Part shown: piece by piece, positions 16,195 through 25,246 of the stretch
Layout: each line of letters opens with the position of its first letter
How positions within the stretch are numbered: position 1 is the stretch's first letter
Assembly: GCF_900105245.1 (NCBI RefSeq)
Contig: NZ_FNSZ01000001.1
Location: forward strand, 1,302,001-1,366,000
DNA: 64,000 nucleotides
Reading direction: 5' to 3'
Origin: Streptomyces sp. 1222.5
GTDB lineage: Bacteria > Actinomycetota > Actinomycetes > Streptomycetales > Streptomycetaceae
Made by a program: the position numbers and the translations under genes
The notes under the pieces: generated by a model
Seen by the model: only the letters and a program-made list of their open reading frames with translations
Told to the model about the DNA's origin: nothing
Database searches by the model: none

Positions 16195-17721
16195 ATGGCG
16201 GAGACGAGGGAGTCCGGACTGCCGAAGGGTTTCCGGAGCGCCGAGCAGGGCTGGCCCGAGCTGCACCGCATCCCGCATCCGCCGCACCGCGTGCCGCTTC
16301 TCGGCGATGTACTCGGGGCCGACCGGCGCCGGCCGCTCCAGGACTCCATGCGGTACGCGCGCGAGCTGGGGCCGATCTTCCGGCGGCGGGCCTTCGGCAA
16401 GGAGTTCGTGTTCGTGTGGGGCGCGCCGCTCGCCGCCGACATCGCGGACGAGGCCCGGTTCGCCAAGCACGTCGGTCTGGGCATCGCCAATCTGCGGCCC
16501 ATCGCCGGGGACGGCCTGTTCACCGCCTACAACGACGAGCCGAACTGGCAGCTCGCCCATGACGTGCTGGCACCCGGGTTCAGCCGTGAGGCCATGGAGA
16601 CCTACCACGGGATGATGCTGGCGGTCGCCGGCCGGCTGACCGACCACTGGGACCGCGAGACGGCGGCCGGACGCACGGTGGACGCGCCCGGGGACATGAC
16701 CAGACTGACCCTGGAGACGATCGCGCGCACCGGGTTCGGGCACGACTTCGGCTCCTTCGAGCGGGACCGGCCGCATCCCTTCGTCTCGGCGATGGTCGGC
16801 ACGCTCACCTACGCACAGCGGCTCAACAGCGTGCCCGGACCGCTGGCCCCGCTGCTGCTGCGGACCGCCGCCCGGCGCAACGCGGCCGACATGGCGTGCC
16901 TCAACCGCACGGTCGACGGCCTGGTGGCCGACCGGAGCCGGTCCGGGGGCGGTGACGGGGACCTGCTGGACCGCATGCTGGAGACGGCCCACCCCGAGAC
17001 GGGCGAACGGCTGTCGGCGGAGAACGTCCGCAAGCAGGTGATCACGTTCCTGGTGGCGGGCCACGAGACCACCTCGGGCGCGCTCTCCTTCGCCCTGTAC
17101 TACCTCGCCCGGCACCCCGAGATCGCCGCCCGGGCGCGCGCCGAGGTGGACCGGGTCTGGGGCGGCACCGCGCAGCCCGGCTACGAGCAGGTCGCCAAGC
17201 TGCGCTACGTCCGCCGGGTGCTGGACGAGACCTTGCGGCTCTGGCCGACCGCACCGGCCTTCGCCCGGGAGGCCCGGGACGACACCGTGCTCGCCGGTGA
17301 GCATCCGATGCGGCGGGGCGCGTGGGCGCTGGTGCTCACGCCGATGCTGCACCGCGAGCCGGAGGTGTGGGGCGAGGACGCCGAGCGGTTCGACCCGGAC
17401 CGGTTCGACGCCAAGGCCGTGCGGGCCCGGCCGCCGCACACCTTCAAGCCGTTCGGCACGGGGGCCCGCGCGTGCATCGGCCGCCAGTTCGCCCTGCACG
17501 AGGCGACCCTGGTCCTCGGCCTGCTGCTGCGCCGCTACGACCTGGGGATCGACCCGGGCTACCGGCTGGCGGTCATCGAGCGGCTGACCCTGATGCCGGA
17601 CGGTCTGCGGCTCCGGCTGGACCGGCGCCGCGCCCCGGCGTCCACCCCGGCGGTACCGGTCACGGTGCCGGACGGCGCCGACGGACCGGCCGGCTGCCCG
17701 GTACACCGAACGGACGAGTGA
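16195..17721 (+). CDS. Stand-alone CYP102-type cytochrome P450
   Basis: 508-aa P450 without a fused reductase, closely related in sequence to the haem domain of the fusion at 6013-9192 (both share FAKHVG, DGLFTAYNDEPNW, FGSFER and a near-identical haem loop). I helix AGHETT (289-293), ExxR in DETLRLW, haem loop FGTGARACIG with Cys427. It must take electrons from separate partners, and no ferredoxin or reductase gene is adjacent. The tail ends GCPVHRTDE. The ATG at 16195 has AAGGGAGA upstream. Known Streptomyces CYP102B1 is likewise unfused, so this could be that subfamily. The divergent TetR probably controls it. The last codons are the first unit of a degenerate repeat array. Confidence 0.92.
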   Translation: MAETRESGLPKGFRSAEQGWPELHRIPHPPHRVPLLGDVLGADRRRPLQDSMRYARELGPIFRRRAFGKEFVFVWGAPLAADIADEARFAKHVGLGIANLRPIAGDGLFTAYNDEPNWQLAHDVLAPGFSREAMETYHGMMLAVAGRLTDHWDRETAAGRTVDAPGDMTRLTLETIARTGFGHDFGSFERDRPHPFVSAMVGTLTYAQRLNSVPGPLAPLLLRTAARRNAADMACLNRTVDGLVADRSRSGGGDGDLLDRMLETAHPETGERLSAENVRKQVITFLVAGHETTSGALSFALYYLARHPEIAARARAEVDRVWGGTAQPGYEQVAKLRYVRRVLDETLRLWPTAPAFAREARDDTVLAGEHPMRRGAWALVLTPMLHREPEVWGEDAERFDPDRFDAKAVRARPPHTFKPFGTGARACIGRQFALHEATLVLGLLLRRYDLGIDPGYRLAVIERLTLMPDGLRLRLDRRRAPASTPAVPVTVPDGADGPAGCPVHRTDE

Positions 17722-18031
17722 CGCGTGCGGCCCCGAGCCCGGGGGACGGCTCCGGCGGACCGGTCCGCCGCCGGGTGGACAGGGCGGGTGTGGGACAGTC
17801 CGCGGTCGCCGTACAGCACCGCTCATCGGCTGCGCCGTGCGGGCGGCAGACATGGGCCGGTCCCGGACGGCCCCACCCGGTCAGCCCGCTGCCTGGTGCA
17901 TCGGGCGGCCGAGTGACAAGGCAGGCATTCAGCCCGCCGCAGGCGCCGGCGGCTCGGTCCGCCGCCCGGCACACCGAGCCGGCATACGGCCGTCCCGGAT
18001 CAACCCGCCGCCCAGTGGGCCGGGCGGGTGA
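17683..18031. repeat. Degenerate repeat array between P450 and pentapeptide genes
   Basis: The final 19 codons of the P450 (17665-17721) have a second copy at 17860-17916: 42 of 57 positions match, the frame is the same and the stop codon aligns. Weaker copies lie near 17757-17796, 17960-17990 and 18000-18031, the last overlapping the 3' end of the convergent pentapeptide gene. Core pattern: GGTCAGCCCGCYGCC then GGTG and CGGGCGG...GAGTGA. Confidence 0.55.
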
Positions 18032-18854
18032 GTGCGTCGGAGAGTCTGGTGGCGTTGTTGCCCCGAGCCGCGTCGAGTTGGGGCTGGGTGAGGAAGAAGG
18101 CGTCGGTGAGGTCCGCGCCGGACAGGTCGGCGCCCCGCAGATCGGCGCCGATCATGTCCGCGCCGCGCAGATCGGCACCGGTGAGGTCGGCGGCGATGAG
18201 CAGGGCACCGCGCAGGCTCGCCTCCCGCAGGTCGGCGCCCCTGAGGCGGGCGCCGATGAGGTCCGCGCCCCGGCGGTCCTTGCCGCCGCCCTTGCCGCCG
18301 CCTTTTCCGCCCTTCCTGGTGGCGCCGGGCCGGGCCAGCTCGCTGGTGCGCAGGAGGAGGACGTTGACCTCCTGGCGGTGCGCGGCCACGTCGAGGGCCG
18401 CCAGTTCCTCGGGACCCTGCCGGGTGAGCGCATCGGTCCGTTCCAGGGCCCGCCGCAGCTCGGGGTGGACGGGTCGGGCGGCGGGCATGCGCAGCGCCTC
18501 CGCCAGGTACCACAGGAGTTCGTGCAGCTGGCGGACGACCGGGAAGACGTCGACCATCCGCCGCGCGTCCTTCTTCGCGCCCGTCCGCCAGTCCTGCCCG
18601 CCGAAGGTGACCTGCGAGACCTTCTGACCGGCGCCGAAGCAGTCGTAGACCGTGCAGCCGGTGAAGCCCTTGCCGCGCAGGTCGGCGTGGATGCCGCACC
18701 GGTGGTCGGACCCCAGGTTCGGACAGGGCGTGCCCGCGGGCTTGTTCAGCGCGAAGTCGGAGGAGCGGGCGAAGGGCAGGGCGACGCAGCACAGCCCGAA
18801 GCACTGTGCGCAGTCGCCGCGCAGGTCGGAGGGGTCGATCGTGTGGTCCGGCAT
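18000..18854 (-). CDS. Cys-rich pentapeptide-repeat protein
   Basis: 284 aa. The N-terminus is a cysteine cluster (CAQCFGLCC, then CPNLG, CGIH, CTVYDC within residues 15-75) of the sort that binds zinc or an Fe-S cluster. A helical middle follows, then a Lys/Gly linker ([11 protein letters not shown], about 185-195) and A(D/N)LxG pentapeptide repeats ([20 protein letters not shown] onward, about 197-265) that should form a right-handed quadrilateral helix. The ATG at 18854 is where the Cys domain begins; the open frame further upstream is antisense overlap with the aminopeptidase. The role is unknown; pentapeptide helices can mimic DNA. Confidence 0.85.
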   Translation of the reverse strand: MPDHTIDPSDLRGDCAQCFGLCCVALPFARSSDFALNKPAGTPCPNLGSDHRCGIHADLRGKGFTGCTVYDCFGAGQKVSQVTFGGQDWRTGAKKDARRMVDVFPVVRQLHELLWYLAEALRMPAARPVHPELRRALERTDALTRQGPEELAALDVAAHRQEVNVLLLRTSELARPGATRKGGKGGGKGGGKDRRGADLIGARLRGADLREASLRGALLIAADLTGADLRGADMIGADLRGADLSGADLTDAFFLTQPQLDAARGNNATRLSDALTRPAHWAAG

Positions 18855-18928
18855 GCACCCCACCCTACTGACCTGCGAAACCCGCCCCCGAACCCCGTAC
18901 GACCCCCGTCGGTGCCCCGCCCCGTGCG

Positions 18929-20275
18929 TCACACCTCGTCGCGGGCCAGCGCCAGCAGCCGGTCGAGGACGCGGGGCGCGCCCGCGCGGAGGCCGTCGTG
19001 CTCGAACTCGTCGGTGACCCAGGTGCGCAGACCCCGGATCGCGCGGGCCGTCTCCAGGGAGTGGGCGGTGTCGACGTACATGTCGTCGTGGTAGACGGCG
19101 GCAACGACCGGGACCTCGTTGGCGGCGAGGCGCGCTGGGTCGTACAGCGGCCGCCAGTCGGTGCGGGCGGCGAGCAGGCCCGCCGTCTCCCGCAGGGGGC
19201 GCAGGGCCGGGTCGGCGTCGAACATCCACGGGTGGACCGTCTCGCCGGTGAACAGGACGGGGGCGTCGCCCGCGAGCGCCTTCGCCGCGTCGAACTGCGG
19301 GAACTCGGCCCGGACACGTTCGGCGGCCCAGTCGGTGGGGCGGCCGTCCTGACCGTAGATCGACTCGTGGACGAGGGCGTACAGGGGGTGGCCCGCGTAC
19401 GACAGCAGGGCCTGGACCTGTTCCTGGAACGCGTCGGAGAGGTCGGGCCCGCCGGGGGTGCGCACGAAGGCGTCCTCCAGGAGGTGGTGCAGCCGGTGGC
19501 TGCCGTCGCTCGCGCCGAGCATCAGGCCGAGGGACTGGAAGGCCTCCACGGTGAGGCGGTAGCCGTTCGGCAGGACCACGTCGTGGGTGAGGAGGTGGTC
19601 GGCGATACGGCGGGCCCGCTCGACGTCCTGCGGATAGCGGGCGTAGTGCGCGCCGACCTTCCGCTCGACGCGCGGGTAGGCGGCGCGGTAGACGTCGTCG
19701 GCGTGGGCGTCGAGCGAGGGCAGCCCGCCGGTGATCACGGCCGTCTCCAGGCCCTCGGGGGCGAGGGAGAGGTACGACACCGTGCAGAAGCCGCCGAAGC
19801 TCTGGCCGAGCACGGTCCACGGGGCGCCGCCGGTGACCTGCGGGCGGATGGCCTCGCAGTCGCGGACGATGGCGTCGGCCCGGAAGTGGGCGAGGTAGCC
19901 GGCCTGCTCGGCGGGGCCGCCGCGCAGCGGGAGCGTCTGCCGGGTGGCGGGCGTGGAGCTGCCCGTGCCGCGCTGGTCCAGCAGCAGGACGCAGTACTCC
20001 TTCAGGGCCCGGTCGAGCCAGGCCTGCCGTCCGACGAAACGATTCGCCCCGAAGCCGGGCCCGCCCTGCAGGTACAGCAGCCAGGGCAGGTCCTGGTCCG
20101 CCTTGTCGCTCGCGACCGCCTCGCGGGCGTACAGCTCGATGGTCTCGCCGCCCGGGTCGGCGTGGTCGAGGGGCACGGTGAAGCGGCGGTCGGTGAGGAC
20201 GACGCCCGGCTGGCGGTAGCTGAGGCTCAACGGGTCTCCCGGGACGGATGGGATGGACGCATCCCAGTCCAGCAC
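18929..20275 (-). CDS. S33-family prolyl aminopeptidase-like hydrolase
   Basis: 448-aa alpha/beta hydrolase of peptidase family S33 (proline iminopeptidase type), predicted to remove N-terminal residues from peptides. The oxyanion segment is [21 protein letters not shown] follows; the nucleophile elbow is GQSFGG; a large helical cap lies in the middle; the acid/base residues lie in the C-terminal third. The start is uncertain: GTG 20275 gives the longest form, while TTG 20230 (LSLSYRQPG) has GGGAGA just upstream. No signal peptide. It lies 53 bp downstream of the LacI gene on the same strand. Confidence 0.88.
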   Translation of the reverse strand: MLDWDASIPSVPGDPLSLSYRQPGVVLTDRRFTVPLDHADPGGETIELYAREAVASDKADQDLPWLLYLQGGPGFGANRFVGRQAWLDRALKEYCVLLLDQRGTGSSTPATRQTLPLRGGPAEQAGYLAHFRADAIVRDCEAIRPQVTGGAPWTVLGQSFGGFCTVSYLSLAPEGLETAVITGGLPSLDAHADDVYRAAYPRVERKVGAHYARYPQDVERARRIADHLLTHDVVLPNGYRLTVEAFQSLGLMLGASDGSHRLHHLLEDAFVRTPGGPDLSDAFQEQVQALLSYAGHPLYALVHESIYGQDGRPTDWAAERVRAEFPQFDAAKALAGDAPVLFTGETVHPWMFDADPALRPLRETAGLLAARTDWRPLYDPARLAANEVPVVAAVYHDDMYVDTAHSLETARAIRGLRTWVTDEFEHDGLRAGAPRVLDRLLALARDEV

Positions 20276-20328
20276 ATGACCGGGTGCGGGCCGACCCCCG
20301 GGATCATGGATTGTTACTGAACTTCCGG

Positions 20329-21354
20329 TCAGCGGGCCGCGAGGCTGGAACGGCGCACGACCAGCTCCGGCTGGAGCACCACCCGGCGGTGTTCGTGGGC
20401 CCGCGACCCCTCCCCCTGCTCGGTCTCCTCCAGCAGCAGTTCGGCGGCCAGGGCCCCCATGGTGACGGCGGGCTGCCGCACCGAGGTCAGCGGTACGGCG
20501 GCGGCCGCGGCGAACTCGATGTCGTCATAGCCGACGATGGCGAGGTCGTCCGGGACGGTGACGCCCGCCGCGTACAGGGCCTGCAGGACGCCGAGCGCGA
20601 GCAGGTCGTTGGCGCAGAAGACGGCGGTGGGGCGCTCCGCGAGGCCGAGCAGCCGGGCGCCGGCGTCCCGGCCGGCGGCGACGTCGAGGCGCTCGGTGGG
20701 CAGCTCGCGCAGCGCGTCGGGGCCGAGCCCGGCTTCGGCGAGGGCGTTCAGGGCGCCGGTACGGCGGTCGCGGACCTGGTTCAGTCCGGGCGGGCCGCTG
20801 ACGTAGGCGAGGGACCGGTGCCCGGCGTCCACCAGATGGCGGACCGCGAGGGCACCGCCCGCCACGTCGTCCACGGAGACCGAGCACTCGGTGGCGCCCT
20901 CGGCGACCCGGTCGACGAGGACGAACGGGATGCCGTGCCGCCGGAAGGACTCGATGTTGCGGCCGGTCGCGTCCGCGGGGGTGAGCAGCACGCCGCGCAC
21001 CCGCTGCTCGGCGAAGAGCGACAGGTAGTCGGCCTCCTCGGCCGCGTTCTGGGCGCTGTTGCACACCATCACGCCGAGTCCCGCCTCCCGGGCCGCGCGC
21101 TCGGCACCGCGCGCCACGTCCACGAAGAACGGGTTGCCCATGTCGAGCACCAGCAGCCCCATGATCCGGCTGCGGCCCGCACGGAGCTGGCGCGCGGACT
21201 CGCTGCGGACGTAGCCGAGCCGGTCGATCGCGGACTGCACGCGTGCGCGGGTCTCGTCGGCGACCGTGTCCGGGCGGTTGATGACGTTGGACACCGTGCC
21301 CACCGACACTCCGGCGGCGCGGGCGACGTCCTTGATACCCACCGACTGGGCCAT
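20329..21354 (-). CDS. LacI-family repressor, probable rhamnose-operon regulator
   Basis: 341-aa LacI/GalR repressor. The N-terminal helix-turn-helix and hinge are complete (GIKDVARAAGVSVGTVSNVINRPDTV, residues 6-31). The periplasmic-binding-protein-like effector domain contains ILLVLD-like and SVDDVAGGALAVRHL segments. The ATG at 21354 has GGAGG upstream. It is encoded beside the rhamnose transporter operon, and two TGAAA/TTTCA-type operators lie in the divergent rhaT/rhaI promoter region. Control of that regulon by rhamnose or rhamnulose is inferred from context. Confidence 0.9.
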   Translation of the reverse strand: MAQSVGIKDVARAAGVSVGTVSNVINRPDTVADETRARVQSAIDRLGYVRSESARQLRAGRSRIMGLLVLDMGNPFFVDVARGAERAAREAGLGVMVCNSAQNAAEEADYLSLFAEQRVRGVLLTPADATGRNIESFRRHGIPFVLVDRVAEGATECSVSVDDVAGGALAVRHLVDAGHRSLAYVSGPPGLNQVRDRRTGALNALAEAGLGPDALRELPTERLDVAAGRDAGARLLGLAERPTAVFCANDLLALGVLQALYAAGVTVPDDLAIVGYDDIEFAAAAAVPLTSVRQPAVTMGALAAELLLEETEQGEGSRAHEHRRVVLQPELVVRRSSLAAR

Positions 21355-21459
21355 CGGGCTTCGGACCTCCAGGGTGACGAGGGGCGGTGGGCGGGCCTTC
21401 ACATTACCGGCACCGCCGCCCGGGAAGAGTGGTCGTAGGGGGGCGCGGGGCGGGCGACG

Positions 21460-21494
21460 GGGAAGGCCGAGGGGTCGTGCCGCTCGGCCTTCCC
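21460..21494 (-). terminator. Strong hairpin between rhaM and the LacI gene
   Basis: A perfect 12-bp stem (GGGAAGGCCGAG, 21460-21471; CTCGGCCTTCCC, 21483-21494) with an 11-nt loop, about 140 bp after the rhaM stop and about 105 bp before the LacI start. Likely terminates the transport operon and isolates lacI. The rest of the 277-bp gap is GC-rich with no clear gene. Confidence 0.6.
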
Positions 21495-21631
21495 TTCCCG
21501 GCCGGCCGGGCCGGGTCGTGCCCTCGCTCGTGGCCGAGGAGCCGGGGTGGCCGTCTCCTCGGTCGCGCGCCCGTGGCGAAGGCCGGGGCGCCGGCCGCAC
21601 GCCGTGCCGGCACGTGGCCGGCTCCGGCCGT

Positions 21632-21951
21632 TCAGTCGAGGTGGAACACCTCGGCGAGCGGTTTCATGGCCTCGTCGGGCCGGGCGCCGTCCGGCGACTC
21701 GAAGAACGGCGCCATCGCCGCCTGCCGGCGCGCGTTGACGCCGGTGGCCTCCAGCCGGCCCGGGCGGCGGCGAAGTCCTCGGTCTCCAGGTAGCCGACGA
21801 GCAGGCCGTCCTCGCGCAGGAAGAGCGAGTAGTTGTGCCAGCCGGTCGCCCCGAGGACGCCGAGCATCTCCGGCCAGACGGCCGCAGGCCGCTCACGGTA
21901 CTCGTCGTGGCGGTCCGCCCTGACCTTCAGCAGGAAGCACACGCGTTGCGT
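21632..21951 (-). pseudogene. rhaM: L-rhamnose mutarotase, frameshifted and mutated
   Basis: Remnant of the about 105-aa enzyme that interconverts rhamnose anomers before isomerisation. Frame 1 runs from about 21951 (QRVCFLLKVRADRHDEYRER...YLETEDFAAARAG) and frame 2 from 21753 to the stop at 21632 (EATGVNARRQ...AEVFHLD). Restoring one base at 21753/21754 (GGCTGGAG to GGCATGGAG) rejoins them at family length. Other lesions: the codon aligned with Met1 is ACG, residue 22 is Pro where E. coli RhaM has the active-site His22, and the conserved NARW is NARR. A GTG at 21942 could start a truncated product. Last gene of the transport operon, 18 bp after rhaS. Confidence 0.82.
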
Positions 21952-21968
21952 CGACGGCCCCTGTCCGC

Positions 21969-23048
21969 TCAGAAGTCGAAGCGGTCGATGTTCTTCGCGT
22001 CGAACACGGTGGGCTTGCCCAGGTTGATCACACCGTCCTTGCCGAGGGTGTACGTCGTCCCGCCGGCCTTGAAGGTCTCGCCCTCCCTGCCGGAGATCTG
22101 GCCGGAGGCCAGGGCGACGGCGGTCCGCGCGGCGAGGTCGCCGAGCTTCGCCGGGTCCCACAGCTCGAAGCCTTCGACGGTGCCGTTCTTGACGTACTTG
22201 CGCATGTCGTTCGGGGTGCCGAGGCCGGTCAGCTTGACCTTGCCCTTGTACGTGGAGCCCGACAGGTACTGGGCCGCGGCCTTGATGCCGACGGTGGTCG
22301 GGGAGATGATCCCCTTCAGGTTCGGGTGCTCCTGGAGCAGGCCCTGGGTCTGCTGGAACGACTGCTGGGCGTCGTCGTTGCCGTACGCGATCTTGACGAG
22401 CTTGACGTCCTTGTACTTCGGGTCCTTCAGCTCGTCCTTCATGTAGCCGATCCAGGTGTTCTGGTTGGTCGCGGTCTGGGCGGCCGACAGGATCGCGATC
22501 TCGCCCTTGTAGTCGATCTGTTCGGCGAGCAGCTGCACCTCGGTACGGCCCAGGTCCTCGGCGGACGCCTGCGACACGAAGGCGTTGCGGCAGCCGGGAT
22601 TGGTGTCGGAGTCGTAGGTGACGACCTTGATTCCGTTCGTCATGGCCTGCTTCAGCGCGGTGCACAGGGCACCGGGGTCCTGCGCGGAGACGGCGATGGC
22701 GTCGGCCCGCTGCTGGGTGAGCGTGTTGACGTAACTCACCTGGCCAGAGGTGTCCGTGGCACTGGACGGGCCCACCTCCTTGTACGTCGAGCCGAGTTCG
22801 GCGAGCGCCCGCTCGCCGCCCTTGTCGGCGGTGGTGAAGTACGGGTTGTTCACCTGCTTGGGCAGGAAGCCGACGGTCAGCCCCTTCTTGGTGGCCGCGT
22901 TCGGGTCGGCCTTGCCGGCGGAGGCGGCGGATCCGCTGTCGTCCTTGACGTCGTTCTTGGTGGTGCCGCCGCAGGCGGTGAGGGCGAGGGCCACAGAGGT
23001 GCCGGCGGCGAGGACGGCGCAGGCGCGGCGAAGGGACGAACTACGCAT
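21969..23048 (-). CDS. rhaS: Rhamnose ABC transporter substrate-binding lipoprotein
   Basis: 359-aa sugar-binding lipoprotein of the RbsB-like (pentose/rhamnose) class. A lipoprotein signal ends in lipobox LTAC (Cys26), followed by a Gly/Asp/Ser-rich tether. The mature domain begins GLTVGFLPKQVNNPYF, the first strand of a type I periplasmic fold, and contains AIAVSAQDP and VVTYDSDTN. It would be anchored outside the membrane and deliver L-rhamnose to RhaPQT. Gene order rhaT-rhaP-rhaQ-rhaS-rhaM matches known rhamnose importers. A 123-bp gap with hairpins precedes it, unlike the tight upstream spacing. Confidence 0.9.
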   Translation of the reverse strand: MRSSSLRRACAVLAAGTSVALALTACGGTTKNDVKDDSGSAASAGKADPNAATKKGLTVGFLPKQVNNPYFTTADKGGERALAELGSTYKEVGPSSATDTSGQVSYVNTLTQQRADAIAVSAQDPGALCTALKQAMTNGIKVVTYDSDTNPGCRNAFVSQASAEDLGRTEVQLLAEQIDYKGEIAILSAAQTATNQNTWIGYMKDELKDPKYKDVKLVKIAYGNDDAQQSFQQTQGLLQEHPNLKGIISPTTVGIKAAAQYLSGSTYKGKVKLTGLGTPNDMRKYVKNGTVEGFELWDPAKLGDLAARTAVALASGQISGREGETFKAGGTTYTLGKDGVINLGKPTVFDAKNIDRFDF

Positions 23049-23078
23049 GATGGCGCTTCCTTTGCAGGAGGAGGGGTG

Positions 23079-23096
23079 GCGCCCCGTCGGGGGCGC
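23079..23096 (-). promoter_or_regulatory. Intercistronic hairpin before rhaS
   Basis: Inverted repeat GCGCCCC (23079-23085) and GGGGCGC (23090-23096) with a GTCG loop in the gap between rhaQ and rhaS. Such elements can stabilise the downstream message and raise binding-protein yield over permease; here that is inference. Confidence 0.4.
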
Positions 23097-23171
23097 GGGA
23101 CTGGTCGGAACAGGCGGCTCCGCCGCGGGAGACGTCCGCCTGCCGCGGTGGGCCCGCGGCCGGCGGACGGC

Positions 23172-24146
23172 CTAACCGCTGGAGCCGGCCGCCCGGGCGA
23201 GGGAGATCTGCCGCGCGACCCGCGGCGCCAGGACGGAGATCACCAGCAGCACGCCGGTGACGACGATCTGCGACTGCGCGGAGACGTTGAGCAGGCTCAT
23301 CACGTTCTGCAGCGCGCCCAGCAGGAAGACACCGGCGATCGCGCCGCCCAGGGTCCCCCTGCCGCCGTCGAAGTCGATGCCGCCGAGCAGCACGGCGGCC
23401 ACGACGGAGAGCTCCAGCCCGGTGGCGTTGTCGTAGCGGGCGCTGGCGTAGTGCAGCGCCCAGAAGACGCCGGTGAGCGCGGACATCAGGCCGGTGGCGA
23501 CGAAGAGGATCAGCTTGCCGCGCTTGACGCGGACGCCCGCGAACCGTGCCGCCTCCTCGCTCGCCCCGATGGCGAACAGCGACCGGCCGAACGGGGTCGC
23601 GTGCAGGACGACGACCGCGACGGCGAGCAGGACAAGGAAGGGCAGGAAGGCCTGCGGCAGGAAGGTCGTGCCGAGGCGGCCGGCCGCGAACTCCTGGTAC
23701 TGGACGGGGAAGTCGGTCACCGCGTCGGAGCCGAGCACGATCTGTGCGATGCCCCGGTAGGCGGCGAGCGTGCCGATGGTGACGGCGAGGGACGGCAGCC
23801 CGAGCCGGGTGACGAGCAGTCCGTTGACCAGCCCGCAGCCCACGCCCAGGAGCAGGCACAGCGGGACGATCGTCTCGATGGCCATGCCCTCGTTCCAGAG
23901 CCTGCCCATCACGGCACCGGACAGCCCGGCCGTGGACGCGACCGAGAGGTCGATCTCGCCGGAGACGACGAGCAGGGTCATCGGCAGGGCGATCAGCGCG
24001 ATCGGGAGCGTGTTGCCGAGCAGGAACGACAGGTTGAGGGCGTTGCCGAAACCGTCCACGAACCCGAAGGAGAGCAGCAGCAGGACGATCAGGAGGGCGC
24101 CGACGACGGTGTCCCAGCGGATAGCGCGGGTGAGCGACTCAGGCAC
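23172..24146 (-). CDS. rhaQ: Rhamnose ABC transporter permease
   Basis: 324-aa membrane permease of the RbsC/RhaPQ class, with about eight to ten hydrophobic segments (ALLIVLLLLSFGFV, LPIALIALPMTLLVV, FLPFLVLLAVAVVVL, VVTGVLLVISVLA). SGEIDLSVAS and the cytoplasmic coupling motif GASEEAARFAGVRV are characteristic. It overlaps the end of rhaP by 8 bp, so translational coupling is expected, and it pairs with RhaP to form the channel. Confidence 0.9.
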   Translation of the reverse strand: MPESLTRAIRWDTVVGALLIVLLLLSFGFVDGFGNALNLSFLLGNTLPIALIALPMTLLVVSGEIDLSVASTAGLSGAVMGRLWNEGMAIETIVPLCLLLGVGCGLVNGLLVTRLGLPSLAVTIGTLAAYRGIAQIVLGSDAVTDFPVQYQEFAAGRLGTTFLPQAFLPFLVLLAVAVVVLHATPFGRSLFAIGASEEAARFAGVRVKRGKLILFVATGLMSALTGVFWALHYASARYDNATGLELSVVAAVLLGGIDFDGGRGTLGGAIAGVFLLGALQNVMSLLNVSAQSQIVVTGVLLVISVLAPRVARQISLARAAGSSG

Positions 24147-25209
24147 CGGAGGTCTCCTTCGCCATGGCGGTCCTCCTCAGGGCCGACTTCTTCTTCAGGG
24201 CGGCGGCCACACGCAGCGCCACGACCCGGTCGACGGCGATGGCGAGCAGCAGCAGGACGCCGTTGATCGCGAGCACCCACACGGAGCTGACGCCGAGGGC
24301 GGGCAGCACACTGTTGATGGAGGTCAGCAGCAGGGCGCCGAGGGCGGCGCCGTAGACGCTGCCGACGCCGCCGGTGAAGGCGATGCCGCCGACCACGACC
24401 GCGCTGACGACGGTGAGTTCGTAGCCGTTGCCGGTGCCGGAGTCGACGTTGCCGAACCGGGCCAGGTACAGGACGCCCGCGAGTCCGGCGAGGGCGCCGC
24501 AGAAGGTGTAGGCGGCCAGGAGCCGCTTGCGCACAGGGATGCCGGCGAGCCGCGCGGCCTCCGGGTTGGACCCGAGGGCGTACATCTCCCGCCCGCTGTC
24601 GTAGTGCTTGAGGAAGTACGCGGTCGCGACCAGCGCCGCCAGCGCGATGACGGCCAGCCAGGGCACCGCCGAGACGCCTGCGGAGCCGAGGTCGACGAAG
24701 CCGCCCGGGAGATCGGCCGCCGTGATCTGCCGTGAGCCGACCCAGATCGAGTCGATCCCGCGGATGATGTACAGGGTGCCGAGCGTGACGACCAGCGCGG
24801 GCACCTGGCCGAGGCTGACGAGCAGGCCGTTCAGCAGTCCGAACCCGATGCCGAGCAGGACGGCGAGGAGGATCGCGACGACCGCGTTCCCGCCGCCCTG
24901 GAGGTAGGAGCCGGCGGCGAAGGCGCTGATCCCGAGGGTGGAGCCGACCGACAGGTCCACGTTGCGGGTGATGACGACGAGGGACTGCCCGGTGGCGACC
25001 AGCACCAGGATCGTCGCGTTGAGCAGCAGGTCCTTGATGCCCTGCTCGGACAGGAACTGGCTGTTGCCCGCCTGGGTGGCCGCGATCATCACCAGGAAGA
25101 CGACCAGGATGGCGAGTTCGCGCATCCTGAAGACGCGGTCCACGAGCCGGGTGCCGCTGGAGCGGGGCGCGTCGGCGACGGGGGTCGGGTTCGGGGTGGT
25201 CACCGTCAT
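24139..25209 (-). CDS. rhaP: Rhamnose ABC transporter permease
   Basis: 356-aa permease of the same class as RhaQ, with an N-terminal extension of about 30 residues before the first membrane span (LAILVVFLVMIAA). TRNVDLSVGSTLG and the coupling motif GSNPEAARLAGIPV are present. The ATG at 25209 is chosen because the family N-terminus begins there; the frame remains open upstream through a 265-bp tandem-repeat spacer that separates it from rhaT. That spacer is unusual, since these two genes normally touch. Confidence 0.9.
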   Translation of the reverse strand: MTVTTPNPTPVADAPRSSGTRLVDRVFRMRELAILVVFLVMIAATQAGNSQFLSEQGIKDLLLNATILVLVATGQSLVVITRNVDLSVGSTLGISAFAAGSYLQGGGNAVVAILLAVLLGIGFGLLNGLLVSLGQVPALVVTLGTLYIIRGIDSIWVGSRQITAADLPGGFVDLGSAGVSAVPWLAVIALAALVATAYFLKHYDSGREMYALGSNPEAARLAGIPVRKRLLAAYTFCGALAGLAGVLYLARFGNVDSGTGNGYELTVVSAVVVGGIAFTGGVGSVYGAALGALLLTSINSVLPALGVSSVWVLAINGVLLLLAIAVDRVVALRVAAALKKKSALRRTAMAKETSGA

Positions 25210-25246
25210 ACGGCGGCCCTCCGGTCGGCGGTCGGGATCATTCGGG

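Noticed and set aside
21632..21951. Sequencing error as sole cause of the rhaM frameshift
   Set aside because: The missing base alone could be an error, but the lost start codon and the His22 and Trp changes point to real decay; resequencing remains the decisive check.
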